From Singulisphaera acidiphila DSM 18658 (GTDB taxonomy: Bacteria > Planctomycetota > Planctomycetia > Isosphaerales > Isosphaeraceae): a stretch of 64,000 nt of DNA. The stretch is from contig NC_019892.1 of assembly GCF_000242455.2 (NCBI RefSeq), forward strand, positions 2,914,001 to 2,978,000, given 5' to 3'. The notes beneath the pieces were generated by a model. The model saw only the letters and a list, made by a program, of their open reading frames with translations. It was not told the DNA's origin and ran no database searches. Positions within the stretch are counted from its first letter, which is position 1; every line of letters starts with the position of its first letter. The position numbers were made by a program, and so were the translations under genes. Shown here piece by piece: positions 35,286-43,862 of the stretch.

Positions 35286-35631
35286 GGGACTGACCCTCAG
35301 GGCCTTCGATGCGAACAGATCAACCTGACTTCACCGTGGTCGAACCATTTATTTTAGGTTGCGAGGAAATGCGGATCGATCGAGGGGCAGAGGCGGCTGG
35401 AGAGATGGGACACCCCTCGAGAAGGTGGTATCAGTCTGGTCGAGGAAAGGCGATGATGCGACCTCCCATCTCCTCAACGATTCCGAATTCGTAAATTCGC
35501 CACGATGTCTCTTCTCATCGTTCCTTCAACGGCTATTGGTCTGAGACGCAAGCCAGGGTACGATAGAAGAGACATGCACACCGGCGAGAATTAGATTTCT
35601 CGAAACGTCGCCCAAGCGGAACAGAAGGGTT
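35286..35631. other. Intergenic region, divergent genes
   Basis: A 346-base divergent region between the acetyltransferase (-) and the small membrane protein (+). It is moderately AT-rich near its ends. No gene, repeat or RNA is seen. Confidence 0.4.
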
Positions 35632-36261
35632 ATGCAGCCGACGGATCCACCATCACCTCAGCGAATCGCGCCGAGACGATGGATCCTCCAGGTTGCAAAT
35701 TTACTGATTGTGATCGTTGCAGTGGCCGTTTTGGCGACATTGGTCCGGTCAAGATCCACGTTCGAGGCCGATCGCGTAGAGTGGCGGCCGGTTTCAATGC
35801 CGGACGGACAGAGCCGACTCTGGATGCCCGTCAATCCCGAAGTCTCCCAGCGCTCGGTGGCCGACGGACCGGCCACCTTCGAGACGACCGAACTCAAGTG
35901 GGTCTCCGCGAATGGTGCCACCGTTTTCGGCTGTATCCAGAACGAGGTTCCTTCACATATTTCGCTTGATCGCGAAGACGAAATCCTGACGACGATCTCG
36001 CAGCAAGCGACGTCAGCCGCAAAAACGAGGATCATTGCCCAGGAATCGATCAGGCTGGCGAAAAGGTGGAACGGCCGCGAAGTGCAAGTGGAGTCGGACG
36101 AAGGCTCGTACGGTGTGCTTCGCTACTATATCATCAATCACCGCATTTACCAACTGCAGGCGATCGTCCCCAAGTCGCGGCAAAAGTCACGATTGATCCA
36201 TCGATTCCTTAACTCGTTTGGATATGCGAGCGAGAATTCCGAGTCAACTCCCCCCATCTGA
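35632..36261 (+). CDS. Single-span membrane protein of unknown function
   Basis: This 209-residue protein has one membrane segment at about residues 20-41 followed by a mixed alpha/beta domain of about 150 residues on the far side (pattern of VEWRPVSMPDGQSRLWMP, then a helical middle and ending VLRYYIINHRIYQLQAIV). It resembles the PsbP/DUF-like exported domains seen in planctomycete genomes, but I cannot assign a family. It has AGAAGG close to its ATG. It is followed, 208 bases later, by the ArsR-type regulator. Confidence 0.6.
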   Translation: MQPTDPPSPQRIAPRRWILQVANLLIVIVAVAVLATLVRSRSTFEADRVEWRPVSMPDGQSRLWMPVNPEVSQRSVADGPATFETTELKWVSANGATVFGCIQNEVPSHISLDREDEILTTISQQATSAAKTRIIAQESIRLAKRWNGREVQVESDEGSYGVLRYYIINHRIYQLQAIVPKSRQKSRLIHRFLNSFGYASENSESTPPI

Positions 36262-36469
36262 TTTCCCATGTTACGCTCAAGTTCGATGAACTCCCCCAAC
36301 CGTTTGCTCGATTCGCGTGACCAGTGCTCAGTCGAGCCCAATGAACATGCGATTCAGGGACAAACGTCAGACCAATTCTCCGACTAGCGGCAATGGATTG
36401 GCATGTGATATGCTGCTAATCAACTTCATGGAAAGTGTCTCCCCCCTTACTCTCGAGGAAAACTCAGCA

Positions 36470-36871
36470 ATGGCTAGTACAGACACCAAGCGTACGACCT
36501 CAGCCTCTCGGAATTCGGCCACCCCAGCGCCTTCCGCGGCAGACAAGTCGATTCGCGAACTCGTTCAGGTCGCTCGGCTTCTCAGCGATGAGACCCGACT
36601 TCGCATCCTCTTCTTGCTGGCAGAGCACAGCGAACTGCACGTGACCGATCTCTGCGAACGACTGGGACAGAGCCAGCCCGCCGTCAGCCACCACCTGGCC
36701 CTGATGCGGGTGTCGGGCCTCATCGAAGCCCGGCGCGAAGCGAAGCACAATTTCTACAGCATTCGGACCGATGCGTTTGGGGAAATGCTCGAAAGCCTCT
36801 TCACAGTGACGGGTGAGGTTCCCAAAAAAGTCAAATTCCATGACTTCACTTTGACTTCGAGCGGACGTTGA
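36470..36871 (+). CDS. ArsR-family transcriptional regulator
   Basis: 133 residues from the ATG at 36470 (AGGAAA upstream). After a Ser/Thr/Ala-rich N-terminal tail, residues 28-115 form a winged helix of the ArsR/SmtB type with the recognition helix in CERLGQSQPAVSHHLALMRVSGLI. There is a Cys in the segment LHVTDLCERL, but the usual metal-binding pair ELCVCD is replaced by DLCERL, so metal sensing through that site is unlikely. It probably represses its own operon or a nearby gene, but the target is unknown. Longer frames starting at 36317 or 36429 are possible. Confidence 0.85.
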   Translation: MASTDTKRTTSASRNSATPAPSAADKSIRELVQVARLLSDETRLRILFLLAEHSELHVTDLCERLGQSQPAVSHHLALMRVSGLIEARREAKHNFYSIRTDAFGEMLESLFTVTGEVPKKVKFHDFTLTSSGR

Positions 36872-37189
36872 TCGTGCAATTTGTTGCTCGCTTCTGGGAA
36901 GTTCCGCAACATCTGACTACCGAATCAGCTTTCGGTTGAACTCCACGATCGAAGAAACTTCGGGAAATTGTTCCCACCGCGATTCGGCAATCAAAAGGGG
37001 AAGGCTAATCCATCCGTTAGCCACCCCTCGAATGGTGCCGAAGACAGAAGTAAAACCTGTGACATCCGTCATGGTTTCCCTTATGAGCCGATTCGCCAGG
37101 GTCGATCTGTCCCCGGCGACCGGCTCTTTTTTTTTAATTCTCGAAATGGGCCCGTTCCGTGGCCGTCGCATCGTTGGTTTTAACGGACG
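36872..37189. other. Intergenic region
   Basis: About 320 bases lie between the ArsR gene and the decayed paralogue. A terminator-like hairpin is at 37085-37135 (listed separately). A minus-strand open frame here has no clear protein character and is not called. Confidence 0.4.
37085..37135 (+). terminator. Rho-independent terminator
   Basis: The stem GAGCCG...CGGCTC, extended by GCC/GGC pairing, is followed by eight or nine T residues. It is oriented to end transcription of the ArsR gene, whose stop lies about 210 bases upstream. Confidence 0.7.
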
Positions 37190-37727
37190 ATGACCGAAGC
37201 TCAGTGGATGGGCGGCACTGATCCAAGGCCGATGTTGCGGTTCTTACGCAGCAAAGCGAGCGATCGGAAGCTCCTGCTGTTTACGGTGGCATGCTGCCGG
37301 CGCCTCCGGTACTTACTCCCCGACGAAGGGCACCACTCGGTGGTCGTCGAAACGGCCAAGCGGTTTGCCGACAACCTGGCAAGTCCGGTGTCCTTTACAA
37401 AGGGCACGCAACGAAATCTACCACGATTAAATCGAATTGACCGACTACAACAATTATAGCTATTCCATAGATTGGGAGTTTTTCGCAATTATTATGGCCG
37501 GCGACGGTTCGGCAATCCCTTCTGTACTGTCAATTTCGCCTCGACTTGGCTCGCGTTTGAAGTGGTGATGATCGTACAAGCCACGCACGACGCGCGGGAC
37601 TTCGACCGGTTCCACGACCTGGCCGATACCTTGCGGAGACGCTCCGGCGTTGAAGACGCACTGTTACGAGTCGGAGACGCACATGCGCAACTGCTGGGTC
37701 ATGGATATGATCCTGGGTAAAGCGTGA
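37190..37727 (+). pseudogene. Decayed planctomycete paralogue (SDRKLxLF...CWVxDxxLGK family)
   Basis: From the ATG at 37190, 89 residues match the start of a large planctomycete family I know as MTEAxW...ML.FLRxKASDRKLLLF.VACCRR. That frame stops at 37459. The later part of the family reappears at 37505-37640 as FGNPFCTVNFASTWLAFEVV...DLADTL in another frame, and its end MRNCWVMDMILGKA appears in a third frame ending at a stop at 37727. The middle section is missing and at least two frameshifts separate the pieces, so the gene is broken. Base composition is also lower than in neighbours. Confidence 0.75.
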
Positions 37728-38033
37728 ACTTCAAGGATGAATCAAGCAGGCTCGGCATGCTCATTGGCCTGAGGTTCAGCGGCCTCGCGCTCGTTACGAG
37801 AATGCAGCCGTACAAGGCCGGTCGATCTCATCTTATGAAGGACAGCCTTCGTGCCCGGATTTCCTGATATCGAGAAATTCTCGCCCTGTGGTTGCTGGGT
37901 GTGAGAATGAAAGGCACTCCAAGGGAGCGCGGACTGGACTCGCCGAAATGAAGGGGGGCGGGCATACTTGGCGTCTGCGATTCCAAGTCGCGCCCAGACG
38001 AGGCGCCGCCACGCGATCACATGGAGGTGTCGC
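37728..38033. other. Intergenic region
   Basis: About 300 bases lie between the pseudogene and the acyltransferase. A 99-codon open frame on the minus strand has no recognised feature. The promoter of the acyltransferase must be here. Confidence 0.4.
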
Positions 38034-39314
38034 TTGTCCATCGCAAACGCGTCTCCGCCAGACCTTGTCGGTCCAGTTCGGCTGGCATTCCTGGATGGGA
38101 TCCGGGGGCTCGCCGCGCTCTACGTCACATTGCACCATGCCGCGCTGATGATCCCACCCGGTGGACTCTCCGGACCAGGGCTTGCGGTTCGATTCTTCCT
38201 CCGACATGGCCACGGCGCGGTTGCGGTCTTCATCGTCCTTTCGGGCTACTGCCTCATGCTGCCGACGGCCCGCGATCCGTCAGGCCATTATCCCACCAGT
38301 TTTGGTACGTTTCTCAGGCGGCGAGCCCGGCGAATCCTCCCTCCTTATTTTGGGTCTCTCGTCTTCTGCTGGGTCCTGATCGCCTTGATCCCGGATCTCG
38401 GGCATCCCGCAAGTCGTCCTTGGGACCGCGCGCTGCCGGCGTTTCGCCCGGGCGTCATCGCGTCTCATCTCTTTCTCGTTCACAACCTGAGCGAGCGCTG
38501 GCTTTTCAAGATCGAGCCGCCGCTGTGGAGCGTCGCGACGGAGTGGCAGATCTACTTTCTGTTTCCCGTCCTCGTGGGGCTCTGGCGGCGATGCGGCCTC
38601 CTCGCGGCGATCGCCGGGGGCTTCGCCATCGGTTATGCGGTGGCGGCACTTGCAATCCCCTTAAAAAACCCCGCACTGCGCGAGTTGTGCCCCTGGTTCG
38701 CCGGCCTCTTCACACTCGGCATGGCCTCAGCCCTCGCGGCTCACCGTCATCCTTCGGTCAGCGAGAACCGCTGGATCCGAGGGGGGCTCGTCGCCGTCGG
38801 ACTCGGCCTGGTCGCGATAACCTGTGCGGGCCTTGCGATCGCCGGGACCGACGATCGCAACTTTATGCTGATCGACCCGCTCATCGGCGTGTTGATGGCC
38901 GGGTTGCTGGTCCGCTGGTCGCGTCGTGCCTTGCCCACTGCCGTGGGACCCCGGCTTCCTCTGCTTCGCCTTCTCGAGGGGCAAGTGGCCGTTGCACTCG
39001 GCACGATTTCTTTCAGCCTCTACCTCATCCACTATCCGCTTCTGGCTCTGGGAGACGCCGTCTTGCGTCGATGGCAGTTCAGCCCTGACGCAAGACTTTG
39101 GGTCTTAGTCCTGGTTGCCTCACCAGCAATCCTTCTCGCCGCGGCGCTCTTCCATCTCGTCTTCGAGCGGCCCTTCCAGTCAAGATCGCTACAACCGGCT
39201 GGCGAACCGTTAGGCAATCGCTCGGGCCGCACCATCGTTTCCATCTCGGGGCAAAGGTGCGCTTCCGGAGCGAATCGGGCCGAAAAAGCGAGGCTTCACG
39301 CCTCTGAACCCTAG
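38034..39314 (+). CDS. Membrane acyltransferase, acyltransferase-3 family
   Basis: 426 residues from a TTG at 38034, which has GGAGG six bases upstream; there is no ATG near this site. It is a multi-span protein (about ten membrane segments) starting with FLDGIRGLAALYVTLHHA, the family signature with its catalytic His, and containing RRILPPYF and SVATEWQIYF segments. Such enzymes acylate sugars of surface polysaccharides or lipids from the cytoplasmic side. It is transcribed in the direction of a GT87-like gene 170 bases away, which could belong to the same surface-sugar function. Confidence 0.85.
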   Translation: MSIANASPPDLVGPVRLAFLDGIRGLAALYVTLHHAALMIPPGGLSGPGLAVRFFLRHGHGAVAVFIVLSGYCLMLPTARDPSGHYPTSFGTFLRRRARRILPPYFGSLVFCWVLIALIPDLGHPASRPWDRALPAFRPGVIASHLFLVHNLSERWLFKIEPPLWSVATEWQIYFLFPVLVGLWRRCGLLAAIAGGFAIGYAVAALAIPLKNPALRELCPWFAGLFTLGMASALAAHRHPSVSENRWIRGGLVAVGLGLVAITCAGLAIAGTDDRNFMLIDPLIGVLMAGLLVRWSRRALPTAVGPRLPLLRLLEGQVAVALGTISFSLYLIHYPLLALGDAVLRRWQFSPDARLWVLVLVASPAILLAAALFHLVFERPFQSRSLQPAGEPLGNRSGRTIVSISGQRCASGANRAEKARLHASEP

Positions 39315-39483
39315 GAACTCAGGGTCGGCTGGGCAAGAAAGGTTGCCAGCGGGCCAGAACCCGGCGATCATGTCGACTCGATGGCGAGGGAGGGGCTAAA
39401 CCACTGACCGCGTCGCCTCCCCAAAGCGCGGTCCCCAACGAACGCCAGATTGAGTGATCTGTGTTACGACAGGATGGTTGGAT

Positions 39484-40707
39484 GTGACCAGGCGTAGGCT
39501 CTTGGCGACGATTGGCCTGGCCCTTTTCTTCACGTATGTAGTGCTGCGCAGCGCTCAGCGCGGTAATGACTTCAAGTATCCATATCTCGCGGCCCAGGCA
39601 CTCTGGAGGACCAGCCGGTTACACGTCTCGGCCCAACCGCGCTACCCCGTCTCGTTCCATGTTCTGCTATCACCGCTGGCTTCCCTGCCCATCGGTCTAG
39701 CATCAACGGTCTGGGCAGTGCTCTCCTTCGCGGCTGTCGGCGCTTTGCCTCGGATTTTTGAAAGATTGTCGGGTCTCACATTGCGCCAGCAAGCCCCGGC
39801 CTGGTTTGTCGTCCTCCCCTTCTTCATCGACGCCTTGGTGCTTGGCCAGAGCGATCCCATCAATGTCTGTCTGGTCGCGCTGGGACTGCGGGCTCTGCTC
39901 CAGAAAAAAGCGATGACAAGCGTCGGGCTCGTGGGACTGGCCGGCCTGATCAAGATTTTGCCGATCCTCCATTGGGCCACGATTATCGCACGAGCCCGCA
40001 CATGGCGAGTCTGGCCGGCCATGGCTTTGACCATAACACTGGGCCTGGGTGTCATTGTCGTCGCGGTCGGCTGGTCCTCAGCACTCGCCGCAATCCGGGA
40101 GCAGGCCGTCTGGCTCAGCAGCGCCGAGAAACCATGGCATCTGGTCGCTCGACATGCCGACCTTCGGGTAAACAACGAGAGCTTGCCGATCGTTCTGGCT
40201 CGGACGTTCGGAGATCTCGGCGCGAACCAACCGCTTCATGCACTTTCCCTGGGAATCCTCTCCTTGAGCCGGATCTGGCTCCTCTGGGGGCTCGTACTGG
40301 CGGGATTGGTCATGGCCTGGATCGTCATCGCTCAGAAAACCAGGACCGCCGAACCGCAACGGGCCACGCTGGGAATGTTTGCACTCACCTCGATTGTGAT
40401 GCTGGCCAGCACCCCCATCTGCTGGCACCATTACTTCCTCTGGTTATCGCCGGCAGTGATCTTTCTCGCCCCGCGACGTCGCCTGCTCTGGGCTTGCGGA
40501 AGCCTTTCGCTGGTCGGAACCGCTCTCCCTGTCGCCCGAGGCCTCGGCTGTCACATGCTCATAGCGCTTGGACTCTTCACGGTCGTAGCCTACGACCTTC
40601 TCCGACGGCCTGATGGCCCTCCGCAACAAGCGACGACAATCGAGTTTGACGGGCTTCCCGAGTTCGCACTCAGGACTTCGATCGGAGCGCTTCCGCGAAG
40701 AGATTGA
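39484..40707 (+). CDS. Membrane mannosyltransferase-like protein, GT87/DUF2029
   Basis: 407 residues from the GTG at 39484 (AGGA nine bases upstream); a GTG ten codons earlier is possible. It has about ten membrane segments and the GT-C layout of DUF2029/GT87 transferases: an early acidic loop (RGNDFKYPYLAAQAL) and the later GQSDPINVCLVALGL motif followed by KILPIL. These transfer mannose or a similar sugar from polyprenyl phosphate on the outer leaflet. The stop at 40707 lies inside the C-terminal end of the convergent reductase gene, a 38-bp overlap. Confidence 0.75.
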   Translation: MTRRRLLATIGLALFFTYVVLRSAQRGNDFKYPYLAAQALWRTSRLHVSAQPRYPVSFHVLLSPLASLPIGLASTVWAVLSFAAVGALPRIFERLSGLTLRQQAPAWFVVLPFFIDALVLGQSDPINVCLVALGLRALLQKKAMTSVGLVGLAGLIKILPILHWATIIARARTWRVWPAMALTITLGLGVIVVAVGWSSALAAIREQAVWLSSAEKPWHLVARHADLRVNNESLPIVLARTFGDLGANQPLHALSLGILSLSRIWLLWGLVLAGLVMAWIVIAQKTRTAEPQRATLGMFALTSIVMLASTPICWHHYFLWLSPAVIFLAPRRRLLWACGSLSLVGTALPVARGLGCHMLIALGLFTVVAYDLLRRPDGPPQQATTIEFDGLPEFALRTSIGALPRRD

Positions 40708-41482
40708 GGTTACCGGAAAGGCAAAGGCCGCCATCGGTCACCACGATTTCTCCGTTGATATTGGCAGCCGCGTCGCTCAGTAAGAAGAGGGTCAGGTTGA
40801 CCACATCCTCGATCCGGCCGAGCCGGCGCACCGGAATGATCCGCTTGAGTCGATCCGCAATCGTGTCGGGAAAGAGGCGGCGGGCTCCTTCAGTGTCACT
40901 GATCGGCCCCGGAGCGATCGCATTGACCCGGATTCCTTGCGGCCCCCATTCTACGGCCAGGGTCCGGGTCAAGGCATCGACGGCCGCCTTCGCTGCGGCC
41001 ACGTGGACCTGGCCGGGGGTCCCACCGTAGTGCAACGTGGCGCTGATGTTCAGGATCCGCCCGCCGTGGTCGCGCAGCCAGGCATGATACGCGGCCCTCG
41101 ACACGTTCCAAGTCCCCTTCGCATCAATATCCAGGACCGTACCAAAACCATTGGGGGAGAGGTCGGCCGAGGGGCAGAGAAAATTTCCGGCGGCGGCATT
41201 GATTACGATATCCAGTCGGCCGAGTTCCTCGACAACGCGGCCGACCGCGGCCTCAACCTGTTCCGGCTGGCGGACGTCGGCCACAAGGGCGAGAGAGCGG
41301 CGACCGGTCGAGTTGCGGATCTCGGTCGCCGTCGGATCCAGGTGCTCGGCGGTCCGACTGAGAATGGCCGTGTCTGCGCCATGAGCCGCCAGGGCCATCG
41401 CGATGCCTCGGCCGATGCCGGTTCCTCCACCCGTGATCAAGACCACCTGATCTCGAAAGAGGTCGTCACGAAAAATGCTCAT
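40670..41482 (-). CDS. Short-chain reductase, 2,4-dienoyl-CoA reductase (DECR2)-like
   Basis: 270 residues from the ATG at 41482 (AAGGGGA upstream). The Rossmann NADP-binding motif GGGTGIG is near residue 18 and NAAAGNFL near 95. The position of the usual YxxxK motif reads VHVAAAK, which lacks the Tyr. This same change, together with AAVDALTRTLAVEWGPQ and APGPI, is characteristic of the peroxisomal 2,4-dienoyl-CoA reductase DECR2 and its bacterial relatives, which reduce dienoyl-CoA in the breakdown of unsaturated fatty acids. It lies 41 bp downstream of the cytochrome c gene on the same strand and overlaps the convergent GT87 gene. Confidence 0.85.
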   Translation of the reverse strand: MSIFRDDLFRDQVVLITGGGTGIGRGIAMALAAHGADTAILSRTAEHLDPTATEIRNSTGRRSLALVADVRQPEQVEAAVGRVVEELGRLDIVINAAAGNFLCPSADLSPNGFGTVLDIDAKGTWNVSRAAYHAWLRDHGGRILNISATLHYGGTPGQVHVAAAKAAVDALTRTLAVEWGPQGIRVNAIAPGPISDTEGARRLFPDTIADRLKRIIPVRRLGRIEDVVNLTLFLLSDAAANINGEIVVTDGGLCLSGNLNLFAEALRSKS

Positions 41483-41523
41483 GTCACGGTCCCCTTGAAG
41501 GAGCAGAAAACAGCTCGAACACT

Positions 41524-43305
41524 TCAGAGCGACTCGAGGAAGGTCAGGATGTCTGTGACTTCCTCGGCCGTCCAGTCTGTGTCCTGTGGGTGCCTGTACT
41601 TGCGAAAGACCTCGTCCAACGTCTTGGCCCGCCCATCGTGCAAGAGAGGAGCGCGATACTGGACCCCTCGCAAGGACGGCGGATTGAACCGACTCTGCCC
41701 GACTTCGTCGGCCAAGCCCACGTCGTAGCGTTGGGCCGACGTGTACTCCGGTTTCGCATGGCAGGTGGCGCATTGCGCCTCGAAAAGCGTCTGGCCGCGT
41801 CTGGCAGAAGCCGCTTTCGAGGGGGCGAGCGGGGGTGTCCGCGGAAGTGACAGAGTCCGCAGGAAGGCGGACATCTCCGCCACTTCGGACTCGGTGGGCC
41901 AAACTCCCTGAACGGTCGTTACGGTGGATTGATGGACTTGCTCATCAAGGCGATCGTTCCGCCCGGTCCATCCCCAAGGTCCCGTCCGACTCGTGCCGAA
42001 TAAGGAAGGGACGCGCTTGGGGGCCCCATAGCCCCCGTCGCCAATCGTGTCGACGTTGAGGCCGTTCGAGTGGCCGTCGGTATGGCAACTCTGACAACTC
42101 ATCCAACCCCCGCGCGAGAGCCGAGCGTCGTAGAACAAGCGTTCTCCACGCTCCTCGATCGAGGGGTCCCGGCTCGGTCCAAGCGGGATCTGGGCCAGAC
42201 GCTTCCCCGACTTGATCTCGAACACGGAGACGGTGTCGTCGAGCGTGTCCGCCACATACGCCCGCGACTGGTCGGCGTCCAGCGCAATGGCGGTTGGGCG
42301 CTTGCCGCTGCCGGTTCGGATCTCGAGATGAGCATAGTCCAATCCGGTGACCACTTGGTCGACTCCGGCCAAGGTGAGGATCACTCTCCCCTTACGGTCA
42401 CAGGCGAGCGCAGACGGATCGCCCGAGAAGCGGCCGAGTTCGATCACCTGATCGGGGGTTGCCGGGGGTTGTATTCGCGCTTTGGGCTGCCGCTCGAGGA
42501 GTGGGGCAAGCTTGAGGACCCGAACCTTATTCGAGACAAGCGCCCCCCACTGGATGTCGTCCTGGATCGCGCGACCGTCCGGGTTGAGCTCCTGGTGGGC
42601 GAGCAGTAACGACTCACCGTCGGGAGTCAGTGCCAAGCCTCGAATGTTATGAGCGGGAAGCGAGTGAACGGCCAGCAGGCGACCCCTCTGCACATCGATC
42701 AGTGCGAGTTGTCCGCCAAATGCGTCGGCCACGATGAGCGTCGACCCGTCCCGGTCCAGAAGCATGTCGCGCGGACTGAACGGAAGGTCGATCGTGTGGG
42801 TCAAACCCAACATCGCTCGGGCATCGGTTGGGGCCTGAGACCACGAAAAAAAGGTCAAGGCACGTCCCAGGCGTGAGGCTACAATGCATGTAAGCCCGTC
42901 TGAAGTGAGTACAAGCTTCACCGGGTCGAGTTTCACCGGTTGCCGTGCGACGACCTGAAGCGAACCGTCGCGTTCTTCCAACAGAAGGACAGAGCTCTCC
43001 TCTTGATCAAGAGCAAGCCACGAGGTGCCATCGGGGAGAAGAACGAGGTCGGCCAACCCTTTTCCGACGGGATACTCGGCGATGACCCGCTCTTGCCGGG
43101 CGTCGATGACCGAGAGGCTCCCGTTGTTTCGATTTGCGACGAAGAGCCGGGTTCCCTCTCGGTTGAAGCGGAGCGCAACCGGACGCCGCGCTGGCCGCAG
43201 AGTCGGCGCGGCCGGCTCGGGCGTGGCTGCCTCGACAACGCCGCTCAATCCGAAGCAAAGACATAGGACCGCGAGCGTGCTCCGCCCGTGGGACGTGTCT
43301 TGCAC
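41524..43305 (-). CDS. Beta-propeller protein with two C-terminal cytochrome c domains
   Basis: 593 residues from the GTG at 43305, chosen because a signal peptide (LAVLCLCFGLSGVVEA) starts just after it; no good Shine-Dalgarno is seen. Residues 30-360 are a YVTN-type seven-bladed propeller (e.g. GTRLFVANRNNGSLSVID, SRAYVADTLDDTVSVFE). The C-terminal third has two haem sites, CQSCH and CATCH, with distant Met or His ligands. It looks like the MauG/cytochrome c peroxidase type of electron-transfer protein joined to a propeller, a fusion frequent in planctomycetes. The electron donor and acceptor are unknown. Confidence 0.85.
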   Translation of the reverse strand: MQDTSHGRSTLAVLCLCFGLSGVVEAATPEPAAPTLRPARRPVALRFNREGTRLFVANRNNGSLSVIDARQERVIAEYPVGKGLADLVLLPDGTSWLALDQEESSVLLLEERDGSLQVVARQPVKLDPVKLVLTSDGLTCIVASRLGRALTFFSWSQAPTDARAMLGLTHTIDLPFSPRDMLLDRDGSTLIVADAFGGQLALIDVQRGRLLAVHSLPAHNIRGLALTPDGESLLLAHQELNPDGRAIQDDIQWGALVSNKVRVLKLAPLLERQPKARIQPPATPDQVIELGRFSGDPSALACDRKGRVILTLAGVDQVVTGLDYAHLEIRTGSGKRPTAIALDADQSRAYVADTLDDTVSVFEIKSGKRLAQIPLGPSRDPSIEERGERLFYDARLSRGGWMSCQSCHTDGHSNGLNVDTIGDGGYGAPKRVPSLFGTSRTGPWGWTGRNDRLDEQVHQSTVTTVQGVWPTESEVAEMSAFLRTLSLPRTPPLAPSKAASARRGQTLFEAQCATCHAKPEYTSAQRYDVGLADEVGQSRFNPPSLRGVQYRAPLLHDGRAKTLDEVFRKYRHPQDTDWTAEEVTDILTFLESL

Positions 43306-43862
43306 TTTAAGCGTGCATGAGAGCCTCAGCCTGTGGTGGACAGGGTCTGAGTCTGGAGCCTGCGATCCCAGGGAGCGTTCGGAGATCGGCGAAAACAGTC
43401 CCAAGTTGGGTTGCTCTCTGCCGGACCGGGAAAATCGATCGAGGTTCAAGAACGTCATGCCTGCAACGCCTTTCCGACGGACGGATTCGTCGCGGCCCCG
43501 GCGAGGCTAACCGGCGGGGCCAACCCTCGTTTCTTGACGGTCCCCCGTGTGTTGCACCCGTTTCGGAATACCCCTTGTCAGGTCTCCAGCATACGCTGCC
43601 CCCAATCGCCCCGGAAGCCCAGCCCCTTGAGCCAACCGGCACAAGACGTTGCGCCTGGGCCCAGCCCTTGGGAAAACCACCGCAATCATCTCGATCTCGA
43701 CGGCAACCAGGGTTGCCGATTATCCTGATCCCTCTCTGTCGGCTTGCGCAAGGAGCACGGTCCTGAAATTGATCGCAAGTTGCGAGTGCGTCGTCTGGGT
43801 CGTTTTTTTGCTTCGGATGAACGAGTTCAACCGTCATCAAATGATAGAATTGATCCGGTGCC
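43306..43862. other. Intergenic region, divergent genes
   Basis: About 557 bases are shared by the cytochrome c gene (-) and the metallophosphoesterase gene (+). Its right end, before 43862, is AT-rich and probably contains the promoter of the latter. Several open frames of 80-150 codons run through it on both strands but none looks like protein, and no repeats or RNA genes are evident. Confidence 0.45.

Noticed and set aside
36917..37171. 84-codon open frame on the minus strand after the ArsR gene
   Set aside because: It overlaps a rho-independent terminator stem and T-run and lacks protein features.
37742..38041. 99-codon open frame on the minus strand upstream of the acyltransferase
   Set aside because: No features, overlaps the likely promoter and start region of the acyltransferase.
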